A stretch of DNA of 64,000 bases from Anastrepha obliqua (GCF_027943255.1 NC_072893.1:61164001-61228000), one strand, 5' to 3'; positions 46,093-58,158 are shown, counted from the stretch's first letter. Notes: generated from the sequence alone by a model not told the origin. Made by a program: numbers and translations.

Positions 46093-47060
46093 TATTATTA
46101 TTGGATTAGTCATATACAAAAGGCGTCTGTTTTTTATACCTGATTGAGACATTATATTCACATTACAGAAAAAAAGTGAACCTGATTAAGACGAAGTAAA
46201 CCAGAGTAGAAAACGATTAAATATCTTAGTAAGAAGAAACCATCTACTACATCCATGGCAATTCAGGCAAAATGTGACATTTAATTATTTATAGTGAAAA
46301 CAACAGAAATCGTCTACAAACATACATATATATTAATGAACTTGCCCAACAAACCTTTTTTTACCAACTTCTGATGCGTTTGATGCGAAATGATGATGAA
46401 AATGATTTCTCAGATATCCGATGTTAATTGTCAAACAACATTTTAAGAAGAGGGTTATAGTGTTTTCAACTTGCATGATGATTTTCTTAGATATCAAGTT
46501 GAGAAAATTAGTAATTCTCCACTTGATCTCAAAGGAAATTTTCCAATTGGTAACTAATAAAATATTTTTTTATTTTTAATTTTACATTGTTTTAAATAAT
46601 TTAGATTAAAATTTAATTACATAATTTTTTTTTTTTATAAAGAAATTAATTACATAAATTAAAATTAATTACATTTTTATTATTTAATTGATGTGGAAAC
46701 TTACAAATTATTTGAAAAGTACATTTACTTAGCAAAGGCATGGAAAAAAATTATGTATATTAAAAAAGAAGGATACGTTCGGAAGCAAAATATCAGTCAC
46801 TTAATAACTTTGGAGGAAGCCTCCAGATTAAATTTTGTCGAAGGCAGTACCAGTCCAGGGACATATTTTTTACGGAGCGTTAAAGTTTTAAAAATTTGGA
46901 CGAAAATTTTCATATAGTCTATCAAAAATAATTTGTGGTCTCAGATCTAGTATATTGCAGAATTTAGCGCGGAATTGTTTTGTACTACATTTTCACTCTA
47001 CCTCCTACCCAAACGGGCATATTTGATCTTTCGTAAAAACGTGTACAATGAAAATTTATA
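46093..47060. other. No recognised gene
   Basis: AT-rich, with an almost pure A/T tract at 46,555-46,690. A 74-codon frame at 46,693-46,917 (+) is rich in Lys and charged residues but lacks an ATG start and any motif I recognise. Confidence 0.45.
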
Positions 47061-48182
47061 TACAAGGTGATGGCTTCTTTGATGGCGCCATCTTTTTAAT
47101 AATTTAGTGCGTTTTAAGTTACATCTCTAGCTGACTTTCAGTGAACGTTTGGTGACATTCGGTTCAGTGGAAGCGAGGTTATTGCGTCTAAAGTGTCAGT
47201 ATGTTTGTGTCTTTGGTACAAAAATGAGTTTCGATCAAAGAGCTAAATCAAAGTTTGTTTTAAAATCGGTAAAACGTTTACCGAAACATTTGATTTGATG
47301 AAAAAAGTTTAAGGGTTATGGCTATGGTTGCAAGGACATAAATGACAATGAACATACGGGCCGCCCAAAATCAGAAATCTCCGAAAACTCCATCGAAATT
47401 TGATCAAAAATGAACCGATCATTGAAATTCTTGGAATCGGAGTTGAATATCTCCAAAGCAACAATTTATCGCATCATTTGGGCTTACGAAAGGTCTGTGC
47501 ACGTTTCATTCCGCACAAGTTAACTGAGGACCTAAAATTGCTCAGAACTCAACATTCGAAAGACCTCATTAAAGGGGCGAGAAAAGACGAGAACTTCCTT
47601 TACAACATTGTAACTGGTGATGAAATGTAGTGTTTCCAACCTGAACCTGAACCTGAAACTAGGCGTCAAAGTGCCGAATGGAAGGCCCCAGACGAGCCCC
47701 CACGTAAAAAATCACGTTTGGAGAAGGCAAAAATCAAGTCGATGCTCATTTGTTTTTCCGATTCCAAGGTAATTGACCACAAGGAGTTCGTGGCAGCGGG
47801 CCAACCTGTCAATGCAATTTTCTATATTGGCGTTTTGAAGCATTTGTTGTATCAGATTCGTCGAATTCGCCCTGAATACCGCGAAGGAGAAAGCTGTCGC
47901 TTATTGCATGGTAAAGCACCATCTCATCGATCCACCGTGTTTGCCTGATATGGCTCCCTGTGACTTTTACCCATTCGGAAAATTGCATTTGACCAGGAAA
48001 AGAAAACGTTTTGCGTCCGTAGAGGCCATCCAAAAGGCTTATACCGACATCCTGAAGGACATTCTCTTTCGAAAGCAAAACAGAGTATCGAGGACAGAAT
48101 AAATAAATTTAATGTTATCAGAACAAAGCTCTTGTCGTTTCTATTGTAGTCCAGTTCTGTTTATTTTGGACTTCACCTTGTA
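47061..48182 (+). mobile_element. Mariner transposon, mutated copy
   Basis: The right end, reverse complemented, starts TACAAGGTGAAGTCCAAAAT; the left end starts TACAAGGTGATGGC but then diverges, so the left repeat is poorly conserved. The transposase begins at 47,224 (MSFDQRAK) and shows frame shifts within about 80 bases. Recognisable pieces are HLGLRKVCARFIPHKLTEDL, DENFLYNIVTGDEM (first catalytic Asp) with the next Trp codon mutated to a TAG stop, EWKAPDEPPRKKSRLEKAKI in part, RRIRPEYREGESCRLLHGKA (the second catalytic Asp position, normally LLHDNAPSH, is Gly) and PDMAPCDFYPFGKLHL (third Asp retained). Non-functional. Confidence 0.85.
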
Positions 48183-48375
48183 GGTGTTCCTTCCATATGA
48201 AGTGTTATATACATTCTTGTATATTTACACTTGCGCAACACATAAGAAGCACGATTAAAATAGGACAAAAGTCGCTCTGGAGCTATAGTTTGGTCGGAAA
48301 AATTACTAAACATTTATTTTTCTATATTTTTTTGTATTCATTTATTACTCCACCTGGAAACATAAAACATTTATA

Positions 48376-48840
48376 TCATATTCTATTAACTTCTGTTCTC
48401 TTTGAAACATCCCACGTTTGGTTAACTGCTTCTAATTCATGAAGGATGGAACGCCTCAATGTATTTCGTGGACCGGGTCGTCTTTGTCCTTTAGTATTCC
48501 ATTCCAACGTTGTCCTGTACTTACTTTCCCTGCCCTTTCTGAGAGTATTCCCGATCCATCGCCATTTACGATCTCTTATCACCTTTCGGATTGGTTTTTT
48601 TCGGTGATCTGCCATAAGTCCGAAGGCATTTGTTTGTAAAGTTTTCCAATTTCTGCGTAATGCTTCTCGACACCATCTACGTTTCACTGCCATATAGGAG
48701 TATATAAGATTTACTGTGAAATTTGTCTACTTTTTCAAAAGCCCAAAAGCTGACCTACCTTTCCGTAGACGATTTTCTGCGTCTTCTTCAGCTTCTCCGT
48801 TAGTCGCTACTATAGTACCAAGATAGCAAATTATTTGTAT
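48376..48840 (-). mobile_element. RTE-like LINE remnant, C-terminus
   Basis: The minus-strand frame reads REALRRNWKTLQTNAFGLMA, KPIRKVIRDRKWRWIGNTLR, KGRESKYRTTLEWNTKGQRR and LRRSILHELEAVNQTWD, a C-terminal type found in RTE-like elements of many animals. Upstream, at about 48,720-48,840, EAEEDAENRLRKGRSAFGLL-like blocks appear across frame changes. This is a third LINE subfamily for the window. Confidence 0.75.
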
Positions 48841-49989
48841 GATTTGTATTACTGAGTCGCATTGCTAATGTTTTTTTGCTGTTTTTTGTTTATATAGTAA
48901 GTGAAAAAAGCGATTTCCATACAAAGCGATTCGCCCCAATGTTTGCTTCTTGCTTATATTTGCTTGGACAAAGCTTTTTGGCGCACTCACCTTAGCCCGT
49001 GCGATTTTTCGTCTACGGTGGATTCCAGGAAAAATAACTGCTTAAAATTTTTGTGGAACAATTTGACACTCTAGGCGCCATTTTTAATGAATTTTCATTA
49101 ACTTGTTTTAAGGAGATGCCAAAAATGCGCATTTCTGTACTTAAAAAGCCCTATTTAATTCTATTAAAGAAGTCTGAGGACAGAAATTATATTTGAAGTA
49201 TTTTTATATGTAAAATTTGAAATAAAATATTCACACTTTCGCCTAAAAAAAAGTTTAACCCTCCATGAAAAAATGCAGACTATTAGTATTATTTTGGACA
49301 AAATTGATCCTGGAGATATTCTTTTTCATAATTACTAGAGTTTGTTCGTTTTGAGTAACATTTTTATGAAATTGTTGGACTGAGTAATTAATTGCAACAA
49401 TTTTTAAATAAAAGATTTATAAATAAATTGAAATTCCTTAATATCAAATTATGAGAAATGCTGCATCCTAACTTGAGAACTAAGTATATAAGGCTAATCA
49501 AACGTTCGAGAAAAAAAGGGTTCTAGTGTTTGCTGGGTGTAGGCATGTATGCATTTACATATGTATGTTTGTATCTATGTATATACGCATGTATTTATGT
49601 ATATGAGCATGTATGTTGAAGTAATTACGGGTGAATGTGAACTAATATGCGAAATAAAAAATATGAAATCTTCATTGAGTATTAATTGTTCAGAAACCCT
49701 CTCAAACCGTTCAATTGAATTTCGTAAGCAAGAGGCAAGTGCTAAAAGTCACTCATTTACTCAAATGAAAAACAAGTAGAGACATAACAAAAAGACGAGC
49801 AACTCATACTCGTGTGTACATAATAGCTATGTATGTGTCTATATGTGTATGTATACTCGTATGTGATAGAAAATGACCAAACTGAAAAACTGCAAACATG
49901 ACAAAAAAAAATCACTTGAGTACTAGGCCAACGGAGAGTATCTGGCTGTCGAAAGAAGAATTTATTATTTGTAGCAATAATTGCAATTT
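48841..49989. other. No recognised gene
   Basis: AT-rich DNA with TATG patches at 49,545-49,610 and 49,825-49,865; nothing recognised. Confidence 0.5.
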
Positions 49990-51757
49990 TGCAGTTTCAG
50001 TTGTAAGAAAGTATCCACCGAATACACACAGTTAGTGAAGTTTGTGAATATTTGTGTTAGAACAACATGTAAAAGTGACTGAAAGAGTTGGGAAAACGGT
50101 GTAGTGGAAAAAGTGCTAAAAAAGATAAAACGAGTGCGAAAGAATGTTAAATAACTGTGTCAATAAAGTAGGCATTCAGATTTGTAAAGAAAATACTTTC
50201 GAAATACCTCACTAAAATATGCTTTAGCAGAGACCAGTAAATTGAAAAAAAAACTTTTTTTTAAGCAAATTTATATTTATTCTACGTGCTACATAAGAAT
50301 GAATAAGTAGCTCATGAAAATAAAGAGACAAGAAGAAAAATCGGCGACGAAGGCAAAGAAAAATTACGCAAATTTAATGTGGCGAAAAAAATCAAAACGA
50401 ATTCTTTTAATTTATAGCAGCTGAAATACCTTCAACTCACAGTTTAAATGCAGCATAAAGAGCAAAAAGAAAAACAAAAAAAACAAATATTAATTTATAT
50501 ATAAACAGATGCATTAAAGACAAATAATGTATACATATTTATGATATAATATTTAAATATACTATATAAATAAAAATAAAAATAAAAACAGACAATTAAA
50601 AAATTGAATGCGTGCAAAACGGACAATCTCATGAAAATATAAGTACATTAATTCACATATGTATATAGACTGTTAGAAAAAATCATCAGCAGCGTGTTGC
50701 GATCTACTTGCATGCCAATCGAGAATACATTCAGTGCCAAAAGAACTCACGAATATCGTGGACGCTCTCACGCTTTCAAAGCGCGCAAAATTTCAAGTGC
50801 ATAACTCAAAGAAAATCGAGAATAAAATACCAAAAGACATAAGCCTACAAATATTTTTACGAATGCAATCAGTCTGAAATATTTTCAAATTCTTGCATCA
50901 TTTTTTGACGCTGCGCAAAAGACGTCATTGTACTTGCTAAAGCACATTTGCTCCATCACTGGAATTCGCACGTACACACATACATACATACACATAAAGA
51001 AAACACAAAATCAAAAACAACAAACAAAAAAAATTACAGCTACAGAGTGACGCGTAAAGTGTGAAGAGAGTGTGCGAAGACGTTAAAATATTTTGGTTTA
51101 TATCTGAAATTCTGCTCGCCAAGTCTTAGCGCATCTAGCAGTGCGCCCATACTAGCCACATACGCACATATATTCACATACACACACACACACACTTCCA
51201 TATATACGATTTAGACGACTGACGAACACTTCGTTGTGCTTGCGAAATTTACCGACCGCCGTTTTAAACACCACTCCTCCACCAACCACTTGCTCATTTG
51301 CCCACTTGCCGGTTGCTCGGCCTTGCTCATCCGCTTCGGTTGACAATTTTCCCGGCATCCGTTCGCGCTTTTACTGCTACTCAGCAGACCTTGCCTTTCC
51401 TCTTTTTTTCGTGCCAGTCTTCGGTTGTCCTCTTCGTACACTCACATAGTTTAGAAGTTGCCATCGTTTGGGACTTCGCCAGCATTCAAGCATCGAAGCA
51501 TCCAAATCATCATCATCACCATCATAGCCGTCAGCAGGCGCCAAACTCTTGAGTCTTCTCGAGGTATAGTTGGAAGAGCGGCTACGATAGGCGAACAGTC
51601 TGCTGAAATCCGTCGTTGTCGTCGTTCGCTCGTAGTTGATATTTGCGGCGAAATAATTTGTAAAATTCGTTATCCGTCCATGCCATGCGCGATAAAATCA
51701 CACAACTATTTTGCTTGCAAAAGAACGCATGCAAAAATAATACAACAGATAATCGAG
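49990..51757 (+). promoter_or_regulatory. Possible promoter and 5' leader of the transporter gene
   Basis: TCAGTT at 49,997-50,002 matches the insect initiator, and the following A-rich, GTGAA-rich sequence looks like a dipteran 5' UTR. From about 51,200 to 51,760 base composition becomes clearly GC-richer than its surroundings (CCACTCCTCCACCAACCACT, CGTCGTTGTCGTCGTTCGCT), and a TATATA lies at about 51,200. These are circumstantial signs of a transcribed 5' leader upstream of the transporter exon at 53,981. A clear DPE or TATA at the right spacing for the 49,999 start was not found. CA repeats at 51,179-51,195 fall inside. Confidence 0.25.
51685..51757 (+). CDS. Candidate first coding exon of the SLC7-type transporter
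   Basis: ATG at 51,685 opens 24 codons (MRDKITQLFCLQ, KNACKNNTTDNR) plus one base up to a donor G|GTGCGT at 51,758. This leaves a phase-1 end, which is exactly what the acceptor at 53,980/53,981 needs to keep the transporter frame. The codon upstream in frame is a TAA at about 51,661, so this is the first in-frame ATG. An overlapping out-of-frame ATG lies four bases earlier. The peptide itself has no recognisable motif. A different upstream exon could equally provide the start. Confidence 0.3.
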
Positions 51758-52019
51758 GTGCGTGCTTATTAACGGATTTAATACATTTAGAGTACATACC
51801 TACATAGTGTAGTTATATTTATATACTACGCGCATGTACATATATGTTTATATATATACATACATACATATATACATATATATGTATACTGTTTTTCGAT
51901 ATACGTGTGCGTGTGTTTCTGCCACCTACATAATTTTACTTATTTTTTAGTATTGTCTTTAAAATTTTCTAAAAATAAATCGAATGAAGCGGATTTCCAA
52001 AGGCAAAACGTACATTTTC

Positions 52020-53160
52020 GGAAATGTTGACGTATTCTAATAAATGAATGAGTAATATTTAGTATAAAAGATGCTATAAAAAATGCAAAAATAAAATCAA
52101 ATCAAAATCAAAAAATAATTAAAATTATTTTAGTTTAAATTAGATACAAGGCGGGTGATTCATTTTGTGCCACCTTGTACAATAACATACATACAATGAA
52201 ATACAACAAAATAAAATAAATCATTGACAAAACAGAAATAAAATAAATTAAATAATTCAGTTTAATTTAAATAAGTATGAAATAAAAAAAAAGAATTTTA
52301 ATTAATTTAAAAAAATAAAGTACAACAAACTAAAGTATAATAAATAAAGATAACAAACTAAAAAAATGTTTCTTAAATTTAAATAAAAATCAATAAAACA
52401 AAATTATTTTAATTGAATTTGAGTGAATTACCTGTATATTCAATTTATTTTAGTTAACCAAATTAAATTAAAATAATTACAATAAAATTAAATACTAGAA
52501 AATGAAAATAAAATATAATAAAATTAAATATGGATGCATTATATTAAAAGTAACTAAATAAAACTAAATTAATTAAAACTATACCCAACAAACTAAAAAA
52601 AATATTAAATTAAAAAGAGAATTAAAAAATAAACTTAAAATTAAATTAAAAACGGGATGAAGAAATTTAACTAAATTATAATATAATAAATTTAATTAAA
52701 AAAAGGCAAAACTAAGTAAAGTTAAACAAGCAAATTAGAAAAAATGTATTAAATTAAAAATAATTCCAATAAATAAAATTAAATTAAATTAGGGGAAAAT
52801 TATGTTATCTCTTTAAATTGAACTAAACTGGATTATATGAAATTAAATGCAATTAAATCAAATAAAACAAAATAAAATATAAAAAAATTAACGAAAATGA
52901 TACTAACAAACGAAAATAAAAAGAAAAAATCTAATAAAAATAATATCAAATGAAAGAAGAAAGAATAAAAGAAAATAATTCAAAACAAAGTCAACTAAAA
53001 TAAAACAAAAATTATAATAAAATATAACCTAAAAGTAACTAAAAAAAATGATACAAAAAAAGTTTTTAAATAAAATTACTTAATAAAATATTGCATAAAA
53101 AAGGCTGAATAAAAAGAATACCATAAAAAGCGAAATTATAAATTTAAAAAATTAAAAAAT
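52020..53160. repeat. Long A/T-dominated low-complexity tract
   Basis: About 1.1 kb is made almost entirely of AAATTAAA, AAAATAAA and AACTAAA words, with very few G or C. It lies inside the presumed first intron of the transporter gene. No period is obvious by eye. Confidence 0.8.
52145..52180. repeat. MITE family A solo terminal repeat
   Basis: TACAAGGCGGGTGATTCATT then TTGTGCCACCTTGTA carries the family's outer inverted repeat in reverse orientation, bounded by TACAAGG on one side and CCTTGTA on the other. No body is attached. Confidence 0.6.
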
Positions 53161-53167
53161 TTAAAAA

Positions 53168-53717
53168 TAAAGGGATTTCCAATAAGAGGTGTTATTCCCG
53201 TAAAAGATCAATGGTTTCGTTGCTTGTGTGGCACGCCGTCTTGTTGAAAATAAACGTTGTCCAGATCAATACCATCCAAGTCTGGCCACAAAAAATCGTT
53301 AATCATCTCTCGATAGCGCAATCCATTCACCGTAACTGTTGCTCCCGCTTCATTTTCTATAAAGTAAGGTCCAGTGACTCCGCCGAACCATAAACCGCAC
53401 TAAACAGTCACACGTTGAGGATAGACTGACTTGTCCTAACAGCCCGAATTTTTTCACCATTTTCTGTATGTGGTCCAACAAGGTGCTTAACGATGGCCCA
53501 AAAATGTTCGAGTTTTACGAACCGTCTCTGCCAAATTTTCATCATTTTTATAGTGAATTTTAATGATTTCAATGCGTTGTTTAAGCGTATATCGTTCCAT
53601 TTTTATTAATGGAGTAGTTTCTACTTGTCAAATATCGAAAAAATGACAGCTTCAAAAGAGACATCTACCGAAATAGCGAGCTATTCAAAATAATTCCTGT
53701 TATTGGAAAACCCTTTA
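53168..53717 (-). mobile_element. IS630-type transposon, deletion derivative
   Basis: The ends AAAGGGATTTCCAATAAGAG (left) and AAAGGGTTTTCCAATAACAG (right, reverse complemented) are flanked by TA. The minus-strand frame starts at about 53,600 with MERYTLKQRIEIIKIHYKND and ENLAETVRKTR, the N-terminal helix-turn-helix type seen in many insect IS630-like transposases, and meets a stop. After a deletion, GLWFGGVTGPYFIENEAGAT, VTVNGLRYREMINDFLWPDL and FQQDG (second catalytic Asp) follow. The first and third catalytic residues are missing. It sits in the presumed transporter intron, 264 bases upstream of the exon. Confidence 0.85.
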
Positions 53718-53980
53718 CATTTTTATTTTTACACCGTTCTGCATTTTTCACTAAATTTCAAAAGCTATCAGAGAAAAGTATTTACTTTGACTATATTATT
53801 AGTGTTAAATATAAATGGTTATTAAAATTTTACTAATTCTGTGACTCTATACTTCTTTTCTTTCTTTCTTTATGATGTGCATTGCTTACAAATGTGAATC
53901 TTTGGCATATTGTGAAAAAATGTATCAACAACTTACACCTGAATCAAAACTAAAATGTAAAAAAAAAAAAAATTGAACAG

Positions 53981-54196
53981 GACATAATGTGCCAATTAAA
54001 GTCACGAGCAACGGGACAACGAGTGCCAATGGGTCTCTTGGGGCAGAAGGGCCCGAAACAGAGACCGACTCATCAGGGACCGGGGGGATGCGGAAGCCGT
54101 TGGAGAGGAAGGGCTCAGCGCCGAACGACGCTATTCACCTCCAGAGACGGGTGGGACTCTTCAGTGGGGTGGCTTTAATTGTCGGGACCATGATAG
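53981..54196 (+). CDS. SLC7/LAT-type amino-acid transporter, N-terminal exon
   Basis: The exon encodes about 72 residues: a polar Ser/Thr/Gly/Glu-rich N-terminal tail (HNVPIKVTSNGTTSANGSLG and beyond), a basic stretch (RKPLERKGSAPND), then LQRRVGLFSGVALIVGTMIG, the start of membrane helix 1 of APC-superfamily light chains, where the unwound GxxxG(S)GIF motif binds substrate. It ends at 54,196 after the first base of a Gly codon, followed by a canonical GTAAGT donor. The acceptor AACAG at 53,980 has a weak pyrimidine tract. An in-frame TGA lies just upstream and there is no ATG in frame, so it is an internal exon. Partners in known systems are CD98-type heavy chains. Remaining exons are outside or unrecognised. 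Confidence 0.78.
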
Positions 54197-55329
54197 GTAA
54201 GTGAAAAGAAGATAATCACTATCATAAATAACAAATATATTCATGTTCAGTCATTTATTATACTGCGATCTTCGTATACGGGAAGTATGAAAATGCAATT
54301 TATAAAATATAAAAGGTCTAATAAGAAGGTACTCTAAGTTATATGTTTTTATAAAACTAAAAAAAAATCATGTTATACGTCTAGACCAAAAGAGGTATCA
54401 AATAATTTTCCCAATCTAGGCAGAGAAGACCTTTGATGTTACGCGACATACTTTTGTCTGCTCTAACTTGGATAAGAGATGTGATGTTAGAAGAGATTAG
54501 ATGAGTTTCTGTTTTTTCAAGTTAGACAAGAAAACGCTGTACATATCCCTTGTGAGTGCGTTATTTTCGCACGCTGAAGACCGGTAATCCATTCAAAATA
54601 TAGATTTATAACCTTGAGGTAATGCTTAAATTGATCAAAAACAGTTACAAATAGGGTAGAGACCAAATAAAACATTTCAAGTCATACCAGTATTTCGGAC
54701 ATTGCCGCCAATTCTTCTGAAAATTGGTTTATTTGTAGCCTTGAGCATATTAAGAAGTAGACAAAAAATTGTTTGTAAAAATTAAACTGTTTTGATATAT
54801 CTTTTATGTTGAATATTAAAAGAAATTGTCCTCCAGTTGAAGAGAATGAACTCTGCCAAACCCTTAGTAATTAGTGTAAGTGCCAATCATATATAGTATA
54901 TAGCCTCTGGATGGGGCTGATTGTAAATTTCAAATGTTACATCGCAGGCTTAACTCACCTTATCAAAGCTCAAAGGAACCTGTATTTCAATGCTCCAATG
55001 CTCTCTATTCAGTGTGCATGCCTTATGATATTTCTTCGCTTCATCCATGGTAATGAAACAGCTGTTCAAAAATTATTCAAATTGTGGACAATGCCATGTA
55101 TGTACATATGTATGTATACTATTTCCACGATTGAATATATATATGTATATAAACTCTGATCGCCTCTCGTTAACCATAAAAAAGTGGGCACAGTCTCGTT
55201 ATCTGTACTCAAATAAAAAGTTTGAATATTCGCGCTAGCAGATTCCTAACTTCAAGTATACATATCGAGAGTTCTTATAGGAAGGTGTCTTTTCAGATAG
55301 CTAAGCAGGAAGGATAGGCATCGCTGTTG
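54197..55329. other. Transporter intron, no further feature
   Basis: AT-rich DNA; I searched by eye for the following exon (expected to begin in SGIFVSP) and did not find it here or later in the window. Confidence 0.5.
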
Positions 55330-55860
55330 GGAGAGAGACATAAATATCTTTTCCGATAGTCAAGTTGCGATCAAGGGCCTGTCGTCGCCAAGTGATAGCT
55401 CTCTTCAGGCCAACATCTGTAAGGAGGAGATCAAACGTCTCAAGCGTGTATGAACATTTCTCTTATCTGGGTTCCAGGGCAAGGAAACATATAGGGAAAT
55501 CATATTGCCAATGAGCTTGCCATGAAAGGGTCGACAGAACTGTTGATGTCAAGGGGACAGACAGTTGTTAAAGGGAAACTGCACAATTTCTTTCTAAAAA
55601 AGACGCAAAACATTTTATCTTGCGCTATTGCAAAAACACTTTGGCCTCAGTACGACAGAAGCAGGACGCTTAAAGAACGCTATGGACTCCCCGCTATTTA
55701 ATTTCCAAACTCATAGCGGTGGTCACCGGACACATACGGAGAAACTTGGACTTCCATATAATCCCCATTGCAGAAGCTTTAGGGATCCTGCAGAGAAAGA
55801 GACTGTTGAACACTTTCTTTCAATTGGACTGGTTAAACTTTGAGGTATGCAAAAGCATTT
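55330..55860 (+). mobile_element. Jockey-like LINE remnant: RNase H and C-terminus
   Basis: INIFSDSQVAIKGLSSPSDS (the catalytic DSQ motif of RNase H), LQANICKEEIKRLKRV, then LIWVPGQGN (normally VPGHGN, so His is replaced by Gln), TLWPQYDRSRTLKERYGLP and, after a frame change, RHTEKLGLPYNPHCRSFRDP-like sequence and AEKETVEHFLSIG follow in the order of a Jockey-clade ORF2 C-terminus. Internal stops and frame shifts are present. It lies in the presumed long intron of the transporter, in sense orientation. Confidence 0.75.
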
Positions 55861-56929
55861 AGGTCACAGTGTCTCTTAAGTTTTTATGACTTACTCTCAA
55901 CTTTTCTATTTTTCCGACTCATTTTGGAAAGATGAGATTCAGTTAACTTATAAAAATATCTCATTAAAAACTTATTTAAGAAGCCTCTCGAAAAGCCCAT
56001 AAAAGTATGAAGCCTTTCCAAGAATATCGATTAAAATACATACATACATACCTGCATTTGTCTTAAAGCTCTTAACTGAATTTCTTCACAAATAAATAGC
56101 TTTTTATTATCTTGTGGGGAGCTGAATTAGCGTCAATTTATAATCACTTAATGCAAATAAGCAATTTAATTAAATAAAACCATAACAATTTCTAATATAT
56201 GAAAGCATGTATAAGTTATTTAGATACACGAAGCGCATTTAGCACACATCTATTGAGTGTTTCTTTAGAGTTATGCGTAATTCTTTTGAAATCATTCAAT
56301 TAAGTGTTCATTGTTTTGACTTTAAAGGTTTCGCGTTTATAAATAAACTCTGAGATATGGCTACCTCGACATTTTCCAATCTATCCATTGTAATCATCCT
56401 GTGGCTATGCACCACCTTTTCCAGCATAACCGATCTTACTTCCAAGTCATCAATCGTAAGACTATATACTGACTTGACTAGACATATTTAACAAAAAATA
56501 GCCCAAATAGTCAACTCCCATGACCTGGGTTTATATTTAGCAGACCCATTTCTGGCAGTGATTTGGCCATTCAAAAGTGCGTTCTAATAAAGTTAAAAGC
56601 TTGTACGGCATATTGCACTGTGTTGATGGAACTTTTTAGTAATTTTGGGATATTAGAATAGTAGGAAATTATTAAGGTAGAAGTATAGAATCACTACGTG
56701 CAGTGTAATGTGGGCAAAGTCCTCTCTAACGAGTGGTAAAGAATGTAAATTTTTGGAAATAAATTTGGACTTTTTGTAAATGCAAGCAAATTCTAAACGT
56801 ATAAAACAACAGCCTTAAACATATATCTGCGGAATTTTCACAAAACAGTTTATGTGATTTTAGGGATTTTGCTTTGAAGTCAAAAAATTCTGATTTATTA
56901 GAGAGAAATTTAGTATTTTATTCAAATGA
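55861..56929. other. No recognised feature
   Basis: AT-rich DNA between two LINE scraps; nothing recognised. Confidence 0.45.
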
Positions 56930-57115
56930 TTTCTTAAAGAAAGAAGAAACAGTAGAACACTTCCTTTGTAATTATCCAGCTCTAGCTAAGAGTAGAGGTT
57001 CTTAGGAAAATACTATTTTGATTCTCTTATGGAACTCTCCGGTGTTGGAATAAAACTGCTTCTACGCTTCATAAGAGCATCTAAATGGTTGCATGATAAA
57101 TAAACACTAAGGTTT
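56930..57115 (+). mobile_element. Jockey-like LINE scrap, C-terminus
   Basis: KKEETVEHFLCNYPALAKSR is the zinc-finger-like C-terminal segment of a Jockey-clade ORF2 (the usual CxC arrangement has one Cys replaced by Tyr). After a stop and frame change, SGVGIKLLLRFIRASKWL-like sequence continues. It overlaps in domain content with the remnant at 55,330, so they are two copies. Confidence 0.65.
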
Positions 57116-57206
57116 CTGTGTTCTTCAATGGAACAACAACGGACCTACATGGTCTATTCTAAACCGACTGCAACAAAAACCGACTGCTACGAAAACCTAA
57201 CCCCAT

Positions 57207-57375
57207 GGTGGCAAAATTAGTCATCCTATCGAAAGATTTATAATTTTTACATATCATATAAATCATACAATCATATTGACGTTTGTGAACTACACAGCTG
57301 CAGTATACAAGCAGGCAAGCAATGGAATGCATAAGACCAAAATAAATTACTCAAAATTTTTTTTTATTTTGCAAA
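57207..57375 (+). mobile_element. MITE family A copy
   Basis: GGTGGCAAAATTAGTCATCC opens the copy. The body blocks AGATTTATAATTTTTACATA, GTGAACTACACAGCTGCAGT and CAAGCAATGGAATGCATAAG follow. The right inverted repeat is missing beyond a T tract. Confidence 0.75.
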
Positions 57376-58156
57376 CAAATTTTTTCTAATGCTGCTTTTT
57401 AATAATTCCTCAGTCATTAGTTGCAGTAGTTGCTAAGAATTGTTAATAAATCATTAAAAGCCATACCACTGCTGTCTGCATATCGACTTAAATCAGCCAA
57501 ATTTTCGAGGAGACTTTTGTTTTAAGCCCTTCTTGGCGATTCTTACTGGTTTAGTATCCACTGCGTATACGTAATAAGCGTCATGTCGACGTGAATACAT
57601 TTGTTCGTCAGTACAATTTGTACGCGTAATTGCTAACAAATATACAAACATGTAAACGCACATGCACACAAAAGAATTCTGTATAATAGAAGTGTGTGAA
57701 TTTCAGTTTTAAAACACTAAAATTTCGAATAGCACGAATATGATCAAAAGTAAATAGCGTGAAATTGGGACATTAAAAAAACATAAAATATATGAAAAGA
57801 GAGAGAAAGAGAGAGAAAAAGAAAATGCAAACGTTAAATTGAAAAATTTACAAAAAATGAGTTGAGCAAATGTTTTATACTCATTTTCATGCGTAGGTGT
57901 TTTGGCAAGCGAAGAAAACGCACGTAGTAATATAAAAAATAATAGATCCCATGACTCTCCAAACCATTAATTTCTTTTGTTTTTTTTGCAAAAGCAATGA
58001 AGAAGTCTAGAAGATATCAAAGCTAATAAACTTACTTTTTTAATAACCTAACATATCATCCTAAAGATGGGTGTGTCAAATATTTTTTATTATTTATATA
58101 TATATTTTTTTTGTATTAAAAAAATTTAAATTATAGTATAAGTCGGCAGGCATATA
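57376..58156. other. No recognised feature
   Basis: AT-rich DNA with a GAGAGAAA patch at 57,798-57,822; nothing recognised. Confidence 0.5.
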
Positions 58157-58158
58157 TA

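Noticed and set aside
46693..46917. 74-codon Lys-rich frame as a possible exon
   Set aside because: There is no ATG start, no convincing splice sites and no motif; composition mirrors the A-rich DNA.
53987..54178. Frame starting MCQLKSRATGQ as a protein
   Set aside because: It overlaps the transporter exon in a different frame; the transporter frame carries the recognisable membrane-helix motif.
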